From Achromobacter sp. MYb9 (GTDB lineage: Bacteria; Pseudomonadota; Gammaproteobacteria; Burkholderiales; Burkholderiaceae_B), in NCBI RefSeq assembly GCF_002975275.1, contig NZ_PCOQ01000030.1, positions 1 through 64,000 on the forward strand: a stretch of 64,000 nt of DNA, read 5' to 3'. Positions 44,143 through 51,751 of this stretch are shown piece after piece (positions within the stretch are counted from its first letter, which is position 1; each line of letters starts with the position of its first letter). The translations under genes were made by a program, and so were the position numbers. The notes below the pieces were generated by a model. That model was not told the DNA's origin and ran no database searches. It saw nothing but the letters and a program-made list of their open reading frames with translations.

Positions 44143-45332
44143 TTCGAGCCTCCCGCCGGTTGGGGTTCCACTTGCAACGCGGTCTCGCCCGCTGCCTGGA
44201 TGGTGGTCTTGAATACAGGGGCCACGGGCGCCGCATCGTAGATGTTGACGTTGCCCCCATCGATGGTGAACAGGCGCGGCTTGTCGTCCTGCGAGACCGA
44301 CATCGACAAGGCGTTCTTGCCGGGCACCCGCGCCAGCCGCTTGTGCGTGGCCAGGTCGTATACCCAGATCTCGGCGGCGGGCGTCTTGTGCGTGCCTTCC
44401 GTGCCGTTCGGATGCATGCCCACGTAGAGCCGCTTCGAGGCACGGTTGATGGCCAGCAGGTTGTAGCCGCCGGGCCGCCAGCCGCGATCCTTGCCGGACG
44501 CGTCCAGCAGCGACCATGGCGCGCCAAAGCTGACTTCCTTGCCGCTGAAGTCGGCGCTGTACACGTTGCCGTTGTAGGACACGAAATAGAAGGTATCGCC
44601 GACGTTCTCGGTGTGCGTGAAGACGGGGTCTTTCTCAAGTTCGAACATCGGTTTGCTGCGCTGCTGGCTGGCCGGTTTCCCGGCCGCGTCCAGGTCGATG
44701 GTCAGCAACGCGCCGTCGCCGCAGATAGTGGCGAAGCTGCGCGGACGCGAAGGCAGCGGAATGATGCTCCAGCAGCCGGCGGCGGCCGTGATCTCGTCGG
44801 CGAACTGCCGGGTCTTCAGGTCAACCACCGTGACCGACGTCGCAGGCGTGGCGTTCTGCACGAACAGCAAATCGCCGTCGGTGCTCTGGCGCAGGTAGTT
44901 GCGGTAGTTCAGCGCCTGCGCGCGCTTCTGCGGAATCGGCACCTCGTACTTGGGCGTCAGCGTCTCGGCGTCCCAGGCCTCGATCACGTCGGTGCGCTTG
45001 CCGCGGTTGAGCCGTTCGTAATAGGTCGTCATGACATAAAGGTCGCGCCCATCGGCGGACACGGTCATGTGGCCGTTGAACGACGTGGGCACCAAGCCCA
45101 GGAATTTCCCGGAGTCGCCATCGTAGATGTTGACCCGGCTGTCGACCAGGTGGTTGAAGACCGCATCCATCACGTACAGCCGGTGCGGCGTGGCCGGCGG
45201 CAAGCGTGTGCCGCCCTTGAGTTCCTCCACGGGCAGGTCCGCCCAGGCCAGGCCCGCGGCGCTTGCAAGGGCAGCGCATAGCGCCCACCGTCCGGCCCGC
45301 GATGCGCGTGATGTGGCTCGAAGCGCAATCAT
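44139..45332 (-). CDS. aauB: Aromatic amine dehydrogenase heavy chain
   Basis: A 397-residue periplasmic subunit forming a seven-bladed propeller. Signal peptide to AGLAWA, then DLPVEELKGGTRLPPATPHRLYVMDAVFNH. Blades are shown by motifs such as HMTVSADGRDLYVMTTYYERLNRGKRTDVIEAWD and RLYVGMHPNGTEGTHKTPAAEIWVYD, family hallmarks of AADH/MADH large subunits. It covers the channel to the TTQ of AauA. The start at 45332 has AGGAGAA six bases upstream. Close resemblance to AADH rather than MADH is a family judgement. Confidence 0.92.
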   Translation of the reverse strand: MIALRATSRASRAGRWALCAALASAAGLAWADLPVEELKGGTRLPPATPHRLYVMDAVFNHLVDSRVNIYDGDSGKFLGLVPTSFNGHMTVSADGRDLYVMTTYYERLNRGKRTDVIEAWDAETLTPKYEVPIPQKRAQALNYRNYLRQSTDGDLLFVQNATPATSVTVVDLKTRQFADEITAAAGCWSIIPLPSRPRSFATICGDGALLTIDLDAAGKPASQQRSKPMFELEKDPVFTHTENVGDTFYFVSYNGNVYSADFSGKEVSFGAPWSLLDASGKDRGWRPGGYNLLAINRASKRLYVGMHPNGTEGTHKTPAAEIWVYDLATHKRLARVPGKNALSMSVSQDDKPRLFTIDGGNVNIYDAAPVAPVFKTTIQAAGETALQVEPQPAGGSK

Positions 45333-45360
45333 CGATGTTCTCCTCTCATGATCCGGTTTC

Positions 45361-46242
45361 CTAGAATGCGTAGACGTAGCGCAACTGCACGCCACGCATC
45401 CGCGGCCCGTTCTCGACCTTCAGGTCGTGGATGTACTGCATCTGAATCTGGTTGGCGTCGTTGATCTGATGGGTCAGTTCGACGGCCAGTTGGTGATTGC
45501 GCGCCCGGGTGGCGACGGTTTCGCCCGAGGACGTTTCGCGTCCGCCGGTTTCGTACCGGTAGCGGATGCCCGTGTAGGTGTCGGGGGTCAGGTTGGTCGA
45601 GGCTAGCGCGAAGAAGCGGAACGATGGGTCTTTTTTCAGCGTCTGGCCGTACCAGTCGGTATTGCGCCCGTAGATTTCCACTTCGGCGATGGCCTCCAGG
45701 AACGTGGATTCGCCCACGCCCTTGACGAACGAGAAGTCCTGGATAGTGGACCAGCGGTTCTTGCCCGGCGACACGTCAGGACGAGAGCGATCGTAACGGC
45801 CCACCGGCGCCACGATGAAAGGTTCCCAGGCAAACCAGGTCTTGGTCTGCTCATTGTTGTAGAGCCAGATCGCTGACCCCAACGTCACGTCGCCGATGCC
45901 GGTCTGGTGGTCGCCCGGCGCGCCGGGCAAGTCCAGCGAGGTCCGGTACATGGGCACGATGAATTCCAGCTGCACGGTCTTGCCGTAGAAGTCGCGGTAG
46001 TGCATCTGGCGGTAGATCAGCGCGTTGACGTCCAGGGACGCGCCATCCACCCGCTTACCCTCGGAATACAGCCCGGACGAGCGCAGGCCCGCCAGGTAGC
46101 CGGCGACGATATTGGTGCCCACGGGCGCGGGTATCCAATCGCGTGCGCTTGGGTCTCCGGCCCATGCCGGCTGCGATGCGCCCAGCCATGCCAGCACCAG
46201 CGCTGCGCCCGTCCGGGTGCGGCCATGTGTCTTACTTGCCAT
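45361..46242 (-). CDS. Outer-membrane channel-like protein (meta-pathway/phenol-transport type)
   Basis: A 293-residue exported protein, signal to WAG, followed by beta-strand-rich sequence, ending VQLRYVYAF with terminal Phe as in outer-membrane barrels. Segments GDHQTGIGDVTLGSAIWLYNN and FAWEPFIVAPVGRYD match the 'meta-pathway phenol degradation-like' barrel family. It lies between the aldehyde dehydrogenase and aauB (28 bases to aauB) and would admit aromatic amines to the periplasm. Substrate role is inferred from context. Confidence 0.8.
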   Translation of the reverse strand: MASKTHGRTRTGAALVLAWLGASQPAWAGDPSARDWIPAPVGTNIVAGYLAGLRSSGLYSEGKRVDGASLDVNALIYRQMHYRDFYGKTVQLEFIVPMYRTSLDLPGAPGDHQTGIGDVTLGSAIWLYNNEQTKTWFAWEPFIVAPVGRYDRSRPDVSPGKNRWSTIQDFSFVKGVGESTFLEAIAEVEIYGRNTDWYGQTLKKDPSFRFFALASTNLTPDTYTGIRYRYETGGRETSSGETVATRARNHQLAVELTHQINDANQIQMQYIHDLKVENGPRMRGVQLRYVYAF

Positions 46243-46312
46243 GCACTTCCCCTTGGTCTCGCGGAGGCGCCGCCGCCGGTATCTCCCGGCTTGGCCAGCG
46301 CACCGCCACGTT

Positions 46313-47824
46313 CTAGTACGCGATGCAGACGGACTTCTTCTCCAGGTACATCTCGATCACGGCACGGCCGTGTTCGCGGCCGATGCCGGATTGCTTGAAT
46401 CCGCCGAACGGCATGTTGGGATCCAGCATGTTGTGGGTATTGACCCAGACCGTGCCCGCGTCGATGCGCGGAATCAGGCGCTGCACGCGGGAAAGGTCGT
46501 TGCTCCAGAGGCTGGCGCCCAGCCCGAACGCGCTGTCGTTGGCCAGCCGCACGGCGTCATCCAGCGTGTCGAACGGTTGCGCCACGACGACGGGGCCGAA
46601 AATCTCCTCCCGCGCGATGCGGGCATCTTGCGGGACATCCGCGAATACCGTGGGCCGCACGAAGTAGCCCGGCCCATCGCCCGCGCCGCCCCCCGCCAGC
46701 ACGCGGCCGCCTTCCGCCCGGCCAACACCGATGTAGTCCAGGACACGCTGTTGATGCCGGGCCGACACCAGCGGCCCGACCTGCGTGGCCGCATCGAAAC
46801 CGGACCCCAGCGTCAGTCCGGCCGCCACATCCGCCAGCCCTTGCACGACCTTGTCATACAGGCCCCGCTGCACGTACAGCCGTGATCCGGCCGTGCAAAC
46901 CTGGCCTTGATTGAAGAAGATGGCCGCGGCGGCGCCTTGAATGGCGCGGTCGGCATCGCAATCGTCCAGCACGATCACGGGGGACTTGCCGCCCAGTTCC
47001 AGCGAGACGCGCTTCATGTCGTCCATCGCGGCCCGCCCGATCAGCTTGCCGACCTCGGTGGAACCCGTGAACGCGATTTTGTCGATGCCCGGGTGCGCCA
47101 CCAGTGCCGCGCCGGCCGTTTCACCCCGTCCCGTGATCACATTGACGACCCCGGGCGGAAAGCCGGCTTCCAGGGCCAGCTCCGCCAGCCTGAGGGCGGT
47201 CAGCGGCGTTTCTTCGGCGGGTTTGAGCACCACGGTGCAGCCCGTGGCCAGCGCCGGCGCGATCTTCCACACCGCCATCAGCAGCGGGAAATTCCACGGG
47301 ATGATCGCGCCGACCACACCGACGGGCTGCGCCAACGTGTAGGCGCTGTATTGGACGCCCGGTGGGAAAGGGATCGACAAGGACAGGGTGTCGCCCGTGA
47401 TCTTGGTTGCCCATCCGGCCATGTAGCGCAGCCATTGCGCCCCGGCGCCCACTTCCAGGCCCTGGGCGATACCCAGGAGCTTGCCGTTGTTCAGTGTTTC
47501 CAGCCGGGCCAGTTCGGTCCCGTGCTGCTCCAGCAGGTCGGCCAGTTTCAACAAAAGCCGTTCACGGCCGGCGGGCAGCATGTCGTGCCAGGGCCCCGCG
47601 GCGAACGCACGGCGCGCGGCCTGCACCGCCAGGTCCACTTGCACGGGACCGGCATCCGGCTGATGCGCGATGACCTGCCCGGTGGCCGGATCGTAGACGG
47701 GGATCGGCTTGCCCTGCCCTTCGCGCACCGGCTTGCCGTCGATCAGCATGAATTCCCGGATCGCGCCCAATTCCGGACGGTCGGCCCCCGCAGGGCCCGC
47801 GGTCGAAACGCTTGCTGAACACAT
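46313..47824 (-). CDS. Aldehyde dehydrogenase, probably phenylacetaldehyde-type
   Basis: A 503-residue NAD(P)+-dependent dehydrogenase. Catalytic Cys310 in FNQGQVCTAGSRL, general base Glu276 in SLELGGKSP, NAD-binding GSTEVGK and IPWNFP. The group closest in pattern is the phenylacetaldehyde/betaine-aldehyde class. First gene of the amine operon; it would oxidise the aldehyde made by AauAB (e.g. phenylacetaldehyde, 4-hydroxyphenylacetaldehyde). The start at 47824 has GGAG six bases upstream. Copy B of the repeat sits about 100 bases upstream. Confidence 0.9.
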   Translation of the reverse strand: MCSASVSTAGPAGADRPELGAIREFMLIDGKPVREGQGKPIPVYDPATGQVIAHQPDAGPVQVDLAVQAARRAFAAGPWHDMLPAGRERLLLKLADLLEQHGTELARLETLNNGKLLGIAQGLEVGAGAQWLRYMAGWATKITGDTLSLSIPFPPGVQYSAYTLAQPVGVVGAIIPWNFPLLMAVWKIAPALATGCTVVLKPAEETPLTALRLAELALEAGFPPGVVNVITGRGETAGAALVAHPGIDKIAFTGSTEVGKLIGRAAMDDMKRVSLELGGKSPVIVLDDCDADRAIQGAAAAIFFNQGQVCTAGSRLYVQRGLYDKVVQGLADVAAGLTLGSGFDAATQVGPLVSARHQQRVLDYIGVGRAEGGRVLAGGGAGDGPGYFVRPTVFADVPQDARIAREEIFGPVVVAQPFDTLDDAVRLANDSAFGLGASLWSNDLSRVQRLIPRIDAGTVWVNTHNMLDPNMPFGGFKQSGIGREHGRAVIEMYLEKKSVCIAY

Positions 47825-47929
47825 CTGAAGCTCCAACGGAAAGTGTGGAAGCCAGAATAGCAACGGCATTTCGGGCTGGCTTGTCGGGCCGTGCATGGCG
47901 TTTTGTCATTCTGCGCACGCCCGGAGCAT

Positions 47930-48008
47930 TTTTTATCGACGGGCCGTCCCGAGATAAAAACGCCCCCTTGGGGGCAGCAAGCACACGAAGTGTGCGCGGC
48001 GTGGGGGC
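47930..48008. repeat. Intergenic structured repeat, copy B (minus orientation)
   Basis: A 79-base inverted match to the element at 11331-11410. On the minus strand its stems read GCACAC/GTGTGC, GCCCCC/GGGGGC and TTTTTATC/GATAAAAA, where two base pairs changed together compared with copy A. Confidence 0.85.
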
Positions 48009-48033
48009 ATCTTCATCGCCAGCCAGCCTCAAG

Positions 48034-48074
48034 AAAAAAGGCCAGGCAGACCGCGCTTGGCGGTCTTGCCTGGC
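48034..48074 (-). terminator. Intrinsic terminator of the quinone oxidoreductase gene
   Basis: On the minus strand GCCAGGCAAGACCGCC pairs with GCGGTCTGCCTGGC, followed by CTTTTTTC. It lies about 44 bases beyond the stop at 48118. Confidence 0.9.
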
Positions 48075-48117
48075 CTGTTGCGGGCTCGCTTGGGAGCCCG
48101 CGCGGCGCGATGGCCGA

Positions 48118-49107
48118 TCAGTCCAGCATCAGCACCGTGGCGCCGGTGGTCTTGCGCGAGGCCAGCGCGGTCTGCGCTTCGCCTGCTTGCTCCAGGCTGT
48201 AGCGTTGGTCGATACGGACCTTGATCTTCTTCTTCAGCACCAGGTCGAACACTTCTTCCGACGCGGCCTGCAGCTTTTCCAGCGTGTTCACGTGCACGCC
48301 CAGCGACGGACGCGTGACGTACAGGCTGCCCTTCTGATTCAGCACGGCCAGGTTGACGCCGGCGACGGGGCCGGACGCGTTGCCGAAGCTGACCATGAGG
48401 CCGCGCGGCTCGATGCAGTCCAGCGAGGTTTCCCAGGTGTCCTTGCCCACGCCGTCATACACCACCGGCACTTTCTTGCCGCCCGTCAGTTCCAGCACGC
48501 GTTCCGCGACGTTTTCGCGCGAATAGTCGATGGTTTCCCAGGCGCCGTTGGCGCGGGCCAGTTCCGCCTTTTCCGGGCTGGAGACCGTACCGATCAGCTT
48601 CACGCCCAGAGCCTTGGCCCATTGGCAGGCGATCAGGCCCACGCCGCCCGCGGCCGCGTGGAACAGGATGGTTTCGCCGCCTTGCAGGCGGTAGGTCTGG
48701 CGGAACAGATACTGCACCGTCAGGCCCTTGAGCATCAATGCGGCGGCCTCGTCGAAACCGATGCCCTTGGGCACCTTGACGACCTGGTTGGCCGGCACGT
48801 TGCGCGCCTTGGCGTAGGCGCCGATGGGGCTTTGGCCGTAGGCGACGCGGTCGCCCTTTTTCAAATGCTTGACGTCCGCGCCCACCGCCGTGACCACGCC
48901 GGCGGCTTCAAAGCCCAGGCCGTGCGGCAGCGGATGCGGATACAGGCCCGTGCGGAAATAGATATCGATGAAATTCAGGCCGGCGGCGTGTTGTTCAATC
49001 GTGACTTCATTGGCGGCGGGCGGCAGGACTTCCACCTCGACCAGCTTCAGGACTTCAGGACCACCGTGCTGCTCGATACGAATTGCCTTGACGAGATTGC
49101 TGGCCAT
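48118..49107 (-). CDS. qor: NADPH:quinone oxidoreductase (zinc-free MDR family)
   Basis: A 329-residue medium-chain dehydrogenase. KAIRIEQHGGPEVLK begins it, and the cofactor fold carries ILFHAAAGGVGLIACQWAKALG. The structural zinc cysteines of alcohol dehydrogenases are absent, as in Qor. Family-typical YRQYTYLF-like part reads QYLFRQTYRLQGGE. It follows an EamA exporter by 52 bases and may share its transcript. It ends in a strong terminator. Confidence 0.92.
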   Translation of the reverse strand: MASNLVKAIRIEQHGGPEVLKLVEVEVLPPAANEVTIEQHAAGLNFIDIYFRTGLYPHPLPHGLGFEAAGVVTAVGADVKHLKKGDRVAYGQSPIGAYAKARNVPANQVVKVPKGIGFDEAAALMLKGLTVQYLFRQTYRLQGGETILFHAAAGGVGLIACQWAKALGVKLIGTVSSPEKAELARANGAWETIDYSRENVAERVLELTGGKKVPVVYDGVGKDTWETSLDCIEPRGLMVSFGNASGPVAGVNLAVLNQKGSLYVTRPSLGVHVNTLEKLQAASEEVFDLVLKKKIKVRIDQRYSLEQAGEAQTALASRKTTGATVLMLD

Positions 49108-49159
49108 GCGGGCCTCCTTTCATTGGGACTATTTGGGGTGTAACCGGAAAAACCAGACT

Positions 49160-50140
49160 TCAGCGCGGCGGGCGCGCCTCGCGTGGCGTGGCGGACGCCT
49201 GCTTGCCGGCGCCGACGCCCATCAGGGCGAGCACGCCAGCCAGCACCAACGCGGTCCCCGCCATCTGCCATACGGTGATGGGCTCGTTCAGGAACCACGA
49301 CGCCAGGAACAGCACCGACACCGGCCCCACCATGCCCAGCAGCGACGCCGTGGGTGCGCCGATCAGCGACACCGCCCACATCAGCATGAAGACCGGCACC
49401 ACCGTGTTCAGCGTGGCATGGATCACGGAATATCCGTAGACCCCGGCCGGTTGAATCAGCATCGACGGCGGATGAATCACGAAAAACTGGATGATGCAGG
49501 CCACGCACGACACCAGCATGGCATAAGCCACCAGGCGCGTCGGCCCGACCCGCTTGATCAGTTCGCCAGAACAAATCAGGTAGACAGAATAGCTTGCCGC
49601 CGAGCCAAAAACGAACAAAGACCCTAACAGCACCTCGCCACCGCCACCGAAGGACAGGTCATGGGCGAACACCAGCACCACGCCCGCGTAGGACAGGACC
49701 ATGGCCAGCCATTGCCGTCGCTCGATCGGCCGCTTGAACCAGAAGGCGGACAGCAGCACCACGAGCGACGGCGAGAGGAAGAGAATCAGGCGTTCCAGGC
49801 TGGCGGTGATATAGCGCAGCCCCAGGAAATCCAGAAAGCTGGACAGGTAATAGCCCAGCAGGCCCAGCACGATGACTTGCGCGCGTTCCTTGCCCGTCAT
49901 CACCACGATTTCGCCGCGCGCGGCGCGACGGGACTGATGCCAGGCGACCGCCGCGAAGAACGGCATGGCAAACAGCATGCGAAAAGCGATGAGCGTGACG
50001 GCATCGATGCCGTAGCGGTAGGTGAATTTGACGACAATCGCCTTGGCCGAAAACAGAACCGCGCCAAGCGTCGCCATGAGGATGCCGGCCGCGCGGCCGG
50101 ACGGGTAGGAAGGCGGCAAAAACTTGGCAAGACGATTCAT
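49160..50140 (-). CDS. EamA/DMT-superfamily transporter
   Basis: A 326-residue membrane protein with ten predicted spans in two EamA repeats; SGRAAGILMATLGAVLFSAKAIVVKFTYRYG begins the first and FVFGSAASYSVYLICSGELIKRVGPTRL the second, while VPVFMLMWAVSLIGAPTASLLGMVGPVS is a typical repeat end. Substrate unknown; the family exports amino acids, metabolites or drugs. It is divergent from a second EamA gene with 73 bases between. Confidence 0.85.
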   Translation of the reverse strand: MNRLAKFLPPSYPSGRAAGILMATLGAVLFSAKAIVVKFTYRYGIDAVTLIAFRMLFAMPFFAAVAWHQSRRAARGEIVVMTGKERAQVIVLGLLGYYLSSFLDFLGLRYITASLERLILFLSPSLVVLLSAFWFKRPIERRQWLAMVLSYAGVVLVFAHDLSFGGGGEVLLGSLFVFGSAASYSVYLICSGELIKRVGPTRLVAYAMLVSCVACIIQFFVIHPPSMLIQPAGVYGYSVIHATLNTVVPVFMLMWAVSLIGAPTASLLGMVGPVSVLFLASWFLNEPITVWQMAGTALVLAGVLALMGVGAGKQASATPREARPPR

Positions 50141-50213
50141 GCGATGATTTTAGATTCAGTGCAAACCGATTTGCACGCCCATCTCAGCTTTTTGGCATCA
50201 AATTCCCCATCGC

Positions 50214-51104
50214 ATGACCCGACAACGCGCTCTGACCCACATCCACATCGCCGCCGTGCTGTTCGGCCTGACCGGCGTCTTCGGAGAGCTGATCCAGGCC
50301 AGCGCCGCCGTCATCACGCTGGGGCGGGCGGTATTCGCGGTGATTTCGCTTGGCGTATTCGCCCGCATGCGGCGCAAACCCCTGCTGGGTGTGCTGACGC
50401 CCGCGCAGTTGTTCGTGCTGGTGATCGCCGGCGCGCTACTGGCCGCTCACTGGGTCACGTTCTTCATTTCGGTCAAGGTGGGCGGCATCGCCATCGCCAC
50501 GCTGGGCTTCGCAAGCTTCCCCGCCTTCATCACGCTGTTCGAAGGCCTGATCTTCCGGGAACGCATCCGGGCGGCCGAATGGATGCTGCTGGGGTTGGTC
50601 ACCGCTGGCCTGGTGCTGGTCACGCCGTCGTTCGACCTTGCCGACCAGGGCACGATCGGCCTGGCATGGGGGCTCTTGTCGGGCCTGACCTTCGCGCTGC
50701 TGGCACTGAGCAACCGACGTTCCGCCTCCGGCATGGACCCGATGCAGGTGGCCTGCTGGCAAAACGTGGTGGTGGCGCTGGTGATGGTGCCGTTCGCCGT
50801 CGGCCAGTTGCCCGCCCTGCCCGCCATGGACTGGCTCTGGCTGGCCTTGCTGGGCGTGTTCTGCACGGGGCTGTCGCACTATCTGTTCGTCTCCAGCCTG
50901 ACCCGCCTGAATGCGCGCAGCGCCGGGTTGGTGATTGCCCTGGAACCCGTCTACGCCATCGCCTTCGCCTGGGCGCTGTTCCAGCAGGAGCCCACGCCCC
51001 GCATGATGGCGGGCGCCGCCCTGATCGTGGCTGCCATCGTGTGGTCCGGCCTGCGCAAGAGCGCAGCGACGGATGTCGGCGCGGCCCCCGAAACACAGCC
51101 TTGA
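50214..51104 (+). CDS. EamA/DMT-superfamily transporter (second, divergent)
   Basis: A 296-residue, ten-span protein. The start HIHIAAVLFGLTGVFGELIQ and AHWVTFFISVKVGGIAIATLGFASFPAF are typical, with repeat 2 ending LFVSSLTRLNARSAGLVIALEPVYAIAFAW. It is about as similar to its divergent neighbour as family members usually are and is not a recent duplicate. Its stop lies within the -35 box of the following marR promoter. Confidence 0.85.
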   Translation: MTRQRALTHIHIAAVLFGLTGVFGELIQASAAVITLGRAVFAVISLGVFARMRRKPLLGVLTPAQLFVLVIAGALLAAHWVTFFISVKVGGIAIATLGFASFPAFITLFEGLIFRERIRAAEWMLLGLVTAGLVLVTPSFDLADQGTIGLAWGLLSGLTFALLALSNRRSASGMDPMQVACWQNVVVALVMVPFAVGQLPALPAMDWLWLALLGVFCTGLSHYLFVSSLTRLNARSAGLVIALEPVYAIAFAWALFQQEPTPRMMAGAALIVAAIVWSGLRKSAATDVGAAPETQP

Positions 51105-51128
51105 CAATAACTGACTAGGCAGTAAAAT
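51101..51128 (+). promoter_or_regulatory. marR promoter with overlapping operator
   Basis: TTGACA (51101-51106) and TAAAAT (51123-51128) are 16 bases apart. Between them is ACTGACTAGGCAGT (51110-51123), an imperfect palindrome with a CTAG core like the operator at 51700-51717. Confidence 0.78.
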
Positions 51129-51135
51129 TCGGCGC

Positions 51136-51642
51136 ATGAATGCCGAAACTTCCCCGCCATCGTCCGACACCCCTGTCCACTACCGCAGCGACACCCGCTG
51201 CATGGCGGAAGAGAACGCCGGCTATCTGATCAAGCTTGCCTATCATTCCCTGACCCGCATGCTGGATCAGGAAATGGCTCCGCTGGGCCTGACCGCCATG
51301 CAATGGCGTCCGCTGGCCATGGTCTTCCTGGGCCGCGCCGACACCCCCGCAGAACTGGCCCGCCTGAACGACATGGACACGGGCGCCATGACCCGCGCGC
51401 TTGATCGCCTGGAAGCCAAAGGCCTGCTGCGCCGTACCCGCTGCCAGACGGACCGCCGTGTCGTGAAGATCGAACTGACCGAACTGGGCCAAGCCAAGGC
51501 GCGTGAAATTCCACCGAACATCGCGCGGTCGTTGAATCATCACCTGCGCGGCTTTTCCACCGACGAGGTCACCCAGTTGATGCACTTCATGCGTCGCATG
51601 ATCGCCAACGGCTCCGCTTCCAGCGCCGCCCCAGAACGCTGA
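51136..51642 (+). CDS. MarR-family regulator of the efflux operon
   Basis: A 168-residue winged-helix regulator. Core motifs: MLDQEMAPLGLTAMQWRPL, DTPAELARLNDMDTGAMTRALDRLEAKGLLRRTRCQTDRRVVKIELTELG. Immediately upstream of the NodT-EmrA-EmrB operon (110 bases), as EmrR/MprA is in E. coli; it likely represses that operon and itself through the two palindromes seen. Inducing ligands are unknown. Confidence 0.9.
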   Translation: MNAETSPPSSDTPVHYRSDTRCMAEENAGYLIKLAYHSLTRMLDQEMAPLGLTAMQWRPLAMVFLGRADTPAELARLNDMDTGAMTRALDRLEAKGLLRRTRCQTDRRVVKIELTELGQAKAREIPPNIARSLNHHLRGFSTDEVTQLMHFMRRMIANGSASSAAPER

Positions 51643-51691
51643 CGACGCCCGACCCCTTTACGCAACGGCCCCACTGACCTGGGGCTTTATT

Positions 51692-51717
51692 TGGCATAAT
51701 ATTTGCCTAGGCAAATA
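51692..51717 (+). promoter_or_regulatory. MarR operator and overlapping promoter of the efflux operon
   Basis: TATTTGCCTAGGCAAATA (51700-51717) is a perfect 18-bp palindrome with a CTAG core, beside CATAAT (51695-51700). The same bases read TGGCAT-N5-TTGC (51692-51706), a sigma-54-like arrangement. Confidence 0.75.
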
Positions 51718-51751
51718 CAGATTAATCAATTACTTTCAGCAAACAGTCAGG

